Part shown: positions 61,407-64,000 of the stretch, in pieces
Layout: every line of letters begins with the position of its first letter
Numbering within the stretch: position 1 is the stretch's first letter
DNA from: an uncultured Collinsella sp.
GTDB taxonomy: Bacteria; Actinomycetota; Coriobacteriia; Coriobacteriales; Coriobacteriaceae
Direction of reading: 5' to 3'
Length of the DNA: 64,000 nt
Assembly (NCBI GenBank): GCA_937943045.1
Contig: CALEBN010000054.1
Coordinates: forward strand, 1-64,000
Made by a program: the position numbers and the translations under genes
The notes under the pieces: model-generated
The model's input: the letters and a program-made list of their open reading frames with translations, nothing else
Database searches by the model: none
What the model was told of the DNA's origin: nothing

Positions 61407-64000
61407 ATGGCACAGGGGACGTTTGTGCAGGCGCTCCGGAAAGAGGCGGCGCTGAGCGGCACCTTTATGAAGGGCCGCTCGCTCATGCTCAACGGCGCCG
61501 TGCTGTCGATTGAGGACAGCGGCTCGCGCTTCTCCAAAAACGTGACGGTTGAGGGCTCGGTGCGTGGCTCGCGCGGCGATCTGTACAAGACGCACGTGGC
61601 GCTCGATATGGACGAGCACGAGGTGATCGACTACGACTGCGATTGCCCCGCTGCCTATCGCTACCCCGGCATGTGCAAGCACGCCATCGCCACAGCGCTG
61701 GCGTACCTGGACGCCAGCGGCATTGAGTCTGTTGAGGGGCTGCGCACGCCGGTTCGCACGTTTACGGCGCAGCCGAAACAGCCCGCGCGCACCGCGCCCA
61801 AAGCGCCGGCCGTCAATCCCAACTTTCCCTTTCCGGCGCCCGTCCCCACGAGCCCCAGCCTCATGGCGGCGCTCTCCGATCTTTCGGACGCGCGCATGGA
61901 TGAGCTGGCGAGCATGCGCCGCAAGCTTGCCGGTGCCGTTGATCCCGACGCCCCCAAGGCGGCGTTGGAGCCTTCGTTGGTGCCGTACTACAATCCGCTG
62001 TTCGCCGACCGCTTTAGCTGGGCACTCGAGTTCCGCATTCGCTGCGGCTCGGTGTCCTACGTGGTCAAGGATATCGACGGCATGGCCGACGCCTACGTGC
62101 GCAGCGGCACCTTTTCGTACGGCAAGAAGCTTACGTTTGTTCATGTGCCCGAGGCTTTCGATGACGTGTCGACAAAGCTGCTCAACCTTGTTGTGACGTC
62201 AGTTGCCTATCTCGATGACATCACAAGCTCGCGTTCGGCGTCGTACGACTTTGCCCGCAGCGGCTTTGTTGCCGAGCGTCAGTTGCCGCTGTCCGTGCAT
62301 AGCATCGTATATGTGCTGGACCTACTGCGCGGCCAGACCATCTCCTTTGAGCCCGCCTGGTCGCGGGGGACGACGACGCATCGCACCTATGACGTGGCGG
62401 TTGAGATGCCTCCGGAAGGGGAGGACGAGGCGCCGTCTAAGCGCCCACCGCTCCTTGCCGCCAAAATCGCGCCGGCGGCTGGTGGCAGCTACGATCTGCG
62501 CCTGCCGGCCGATGCATACTGCTTTGCTTCGGGCGATGTTGCCTATCTGGTCGACACCCGCCGTGCGCGCCGCACCGATGTAGCGTTTGCCCAGCATGCG
62601 GCGCCGTTCCTATCGCGCTTGCTGCCCTGTCGCACGCCGGTCCATATCGCCGCCGATCAGGTGGGGGAGTTCTGTCGTATGGCGCTGCCCATTTTGCGCG
62701 ACTATACCGACCTTACCGCGCCCGCTGCGCTCGATACCGTGGCGCCCGAGCCGAGCTTTGCCATGGCGATCGGCGTCGACGATGGGCTTGTGACCTGCAA
62801 AATTACGGTTACCTACGGCGACTGGTCGGCAGATCTCTTTAGTCTGGGCGCTCCGGGCAGCCCCTTCGAAGAGCAGCGCCCGGGCGTGCCGCCGCGCGAC
62901 GAGGTAGCAGAGTTTCGCGTTATGGACACGGCGGCCCTGTATTTCGATTTTTACGAGAGCGGCCTGGCGTTTGAGGAACGCGATGACGAGAGCCTGTTCC
63001 GCTTGCTGACCGAGGGCCTGTCTGCCCTGTCCGAGTTGGGCGAGATTATGCTCAGCGACCGCCTGCGCCAGGTCTCGGTCCGCCCTGCGCCCAAGCTTTC
63101 GGTGCGCGCGACCGTCAAGAGCAACCTGCTCGATGTCGAACTGGGCGCGAGCGGGCTTTCGGCGGCAGACCTTGCCATCTATCTGGACTCCTACAAGCGC
63201 CACCAGACGTTCGCTCGCCTTACGTCTGGCGACATCGTTCGCCTGGACGAGGGCGCTCGTGCCGCGTTTGGCCTTGCCGATGATCTGGGGGTCGATGCTG
63301 TCGACCTGCTCGACGGCGTGTCGCTTCCCGCGTCGAGTACCCTGTTCGTCGACAGCATGCTTGCGCGCACGCCCGCGCTCGAAGCCGATCGCGACGCTGC
63401 ATTCCGTCGCACCGTCGAGCGCTTGGATACGCTCGGCAAGATGGACTTTACGGTGCCGGTCTCGCTCAAGGCCACACTGCGCGGCTATCAGGTCGACGGC
63501 TACCAGTGGCTCGGCTCGCTCGAGCACCTGGGCCTCGGCGGCATCTTGGCCGACGATATGGGCCTGGGCAAAACGCTGCAGATGATCGCACATATCCTGG
63601 CGCGCGTGGAAGCGGGGGACGCTAAGCCCACGCTTGTGGTGTGCCCTGCGTCGCTTGTGTACAACTGGACCGCCGAGCTGGAGCGCTTTGCCCCGTCGCT
63701 CGACGTGTGCGCCATTGTGGGCGCCAAGGCCCAGCGTCGCGTGCAAATTGCCGGCGTGGCCGAGCACAACGTGGTTGTAACGTCGTATGACCTTATGCGG
63801 CGCGATATCGACGAGTACGTCGAGCAGGACTTTGTCCGCGTGGTGCTCGATGAGGCCCAGTACATTAAAAACCCGCTCACGCAGGTGGCGCGCGCCGCCA
63901 AGCGCCTGCCTGCCGGCGTGCGCTTTGCCCTGACGGGCACGCCCATCGAAAACCGCTTGTCCGAGCTCTGGAGCATCTTCGACTTTTTGATGCCGGGCCT
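61407..64000 (+). CDS. SWIM zinc-finger SNF2-family helicase (partial, 3' end beyond window)
   Basis: The frame runs without a stop to the window end: 864 codons seen. It has an N-terminal SWIM zinc finger with DCDCPAAYRYPGMCKHAIA (about 76-94), a Pro-rich linker, and a middle domain of bacterial SNF2 type. The ATPase core has GYQVDGYQWLGSLEHLGLGG, then ILADDMGLGKTLQMIAHIL (Walker A near 716), VVCPASLVYNWTAELERFAP, VVLDEAQYIKNP (DEAQ) and ALTGTPIENRLSELWSIFDF. These proteins translocate on double-stranded DNA or remodel protein-DNA complexes. ATG 61407 follows GGAGGAAG, 38 bp after dnaE. Confidence 0.92.
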   Translation, partial: MAQGTFVQALRKEAALSGTFMKGRSLMLNGAVLSIEDSGSRFSKNVTVEGSVRGSRGDLYKTHVALDMDEHEVIDYDCDCPAAYRYPGMCKHAIATALAYLDASGIESVEGLRTPVRTFTAQPKQPARTAPKAPAVNPNFPFPAPVPTSPSLMAALSDLSDARMDELASMRRKLAGAVDPDAPKAALEPSLVPYYNPLFADRFSWALEFRIRCGSVSYVVKDIDGMADAYVRSGTFSYGKKLTFVHVPEAFDDVSTKLLNLVVTSVAYLDDITSSRSASYDFARSGFVAERQLPLSVHSIVYVLDLLRGQTISFEPAWSRGTTTHRTYDVAVEMPPEGEDEAPSKRPPLLAAKIAPAAGGSYDLRLPADAYCFASGDVAYLVDTRRARRTDVAFAQHAAPFLSRLLPCRTPVHIAADQVGEFCRMALPILRDYTDLTAPAALDTVAPEPSFAMAIGVDDGLVTCKITVTYGDWSADLFSLGAPGSPFEEQRPGVPPRDEVAEFRVMDTAALYFDFYESGLAFEERDDESLFRLLTEGLSALSELGEIMLSDRLRQVSVRPAPKLSVRATVKSNLLDVELGASGLSAADLAIYLDSYKRHQTFARLTSGDIVRLDEGARAAFGLADDLGVDAVDLLDGVSLPASSTLFVDSMLARTPALEADRDAAFRRTVERLDTLGKMDFTVPVSLKATLRGYQVDGYQWLGSLEHLGLGGILADDMGLGKTLQMIAHILARVEAGDAKPTLVVCPASLVYNWTAELERFAPSLDVCAIVGAKAQRRVQIAGVAEHNVVVTSYDLMRRDIDEYVEQDFVRVVLDEAQYIKNPLTQVARAAKRLPAGVRFALTGTPIENRLSELWSIFDFLMPG

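Overview
The window is a stretch of GC-rich bacterial chromosome. Gene content and protein signatures point to a Coriobacteriia gut anaerobe, most likely Collinsella or a close relative. This is inferred from ftsEX/smpB/rnr of Gram-positive type, a MurNAc-recycling cluster, PTS-based sugar use, a rubredoxin/flavin-reductase pair, an addAB recombination system and FucO. No taxonomic marker such as 16S rRNA is present. There are about 40 protein-coding genes, two tRNAs, no prophage and no CRISPR-cas locus.

Layout. 0-5.4 kb: ftsE (with a long Pro/Ala-rich N-terminal extension), ftsX, rnr and a lone serine recombinase. 5.7-10.1 kb: a complete MurNAc / MurNAc-GlcNAc salvage cluster (RpiR regulator, murQ, murP, mupG). 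10.2-14.1 kb: an ArsC/Spx-like protein, tRNA-Gln(CTG), tRNA-Glu(CTC), a TPR protein, smpB, a flavin reductase and a 47-residue rubredoxin. 14.4-22.4 kb: an Nramp metal transporter behind a DtxR/MntR-like palindrome, then gltB-gltD. 22.8-26.6 kb: an unknown protein, a PD-(D/E)XK (DUF559/AbiEi-like) nuclease gene framed by repeat arrays, and an amidohydrolase. 26.7-30.4 kb: the copper operon copA-copZ-csoR on the minus strand, with its CsoR operator. 30.9-38.1 kb: a DEAD-box helicase with an Arg/Gly-rich tail, then an alpha-glucoside PTS operon (EIIA, LicT/BglG antiterminator with a frameshift, EIICB, GH4 phospho-glucosidase) preceded by a recognisable RAT/terminator switch. 38.3-50.5 kb: CPBP protease, YgiQ radical SAM protein, DUF1275 protein, fucO, M42 peptidase, an HTH/HipA-like kinase fusion, mnmA, cysK, an Rrf2 regulator, a holin-like membrane protein and YerC. 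50.7-64 kb: addB-addA, dnaE and the start of a SWIM/SNF2 helicase that runs off the window.

The most unusual content is intergenic. Several families of length-constant imperfect palindromes fill the gaps. Family A is a 57-bp unit with 16-bp inverted ends (GTCTCRATCTGTAACA). It occurs 13 times in five arrays whose units repeat every 80 bp (81 bp once), so that alternately inverted 16-17-bp repeats recur about every 40 bp with spacers of about 23 bp. Two of the arrays flank the nuclease gene directly. Family B is exactly 67 bp in all five copies, has constant 15-bp ends and a variable centre, and one copy supplies the last codons of copA. Families C, D, E and G are further palindromes. They form nested structures (B inside E) and composite structures (E joined to C at two loci). 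These families are described here from the sequence alone and I could not check whether they have been named before.

The gene systems fit a host-associated fermenter that recovers peptidoglycan sugars and alpha-glucosides through the PTS. It assimilates nitrogen through GOGAT, handles copper and manganese, and shows a divergent Rrf2/cysK arrangement typical of cysteine or Fe-S control.
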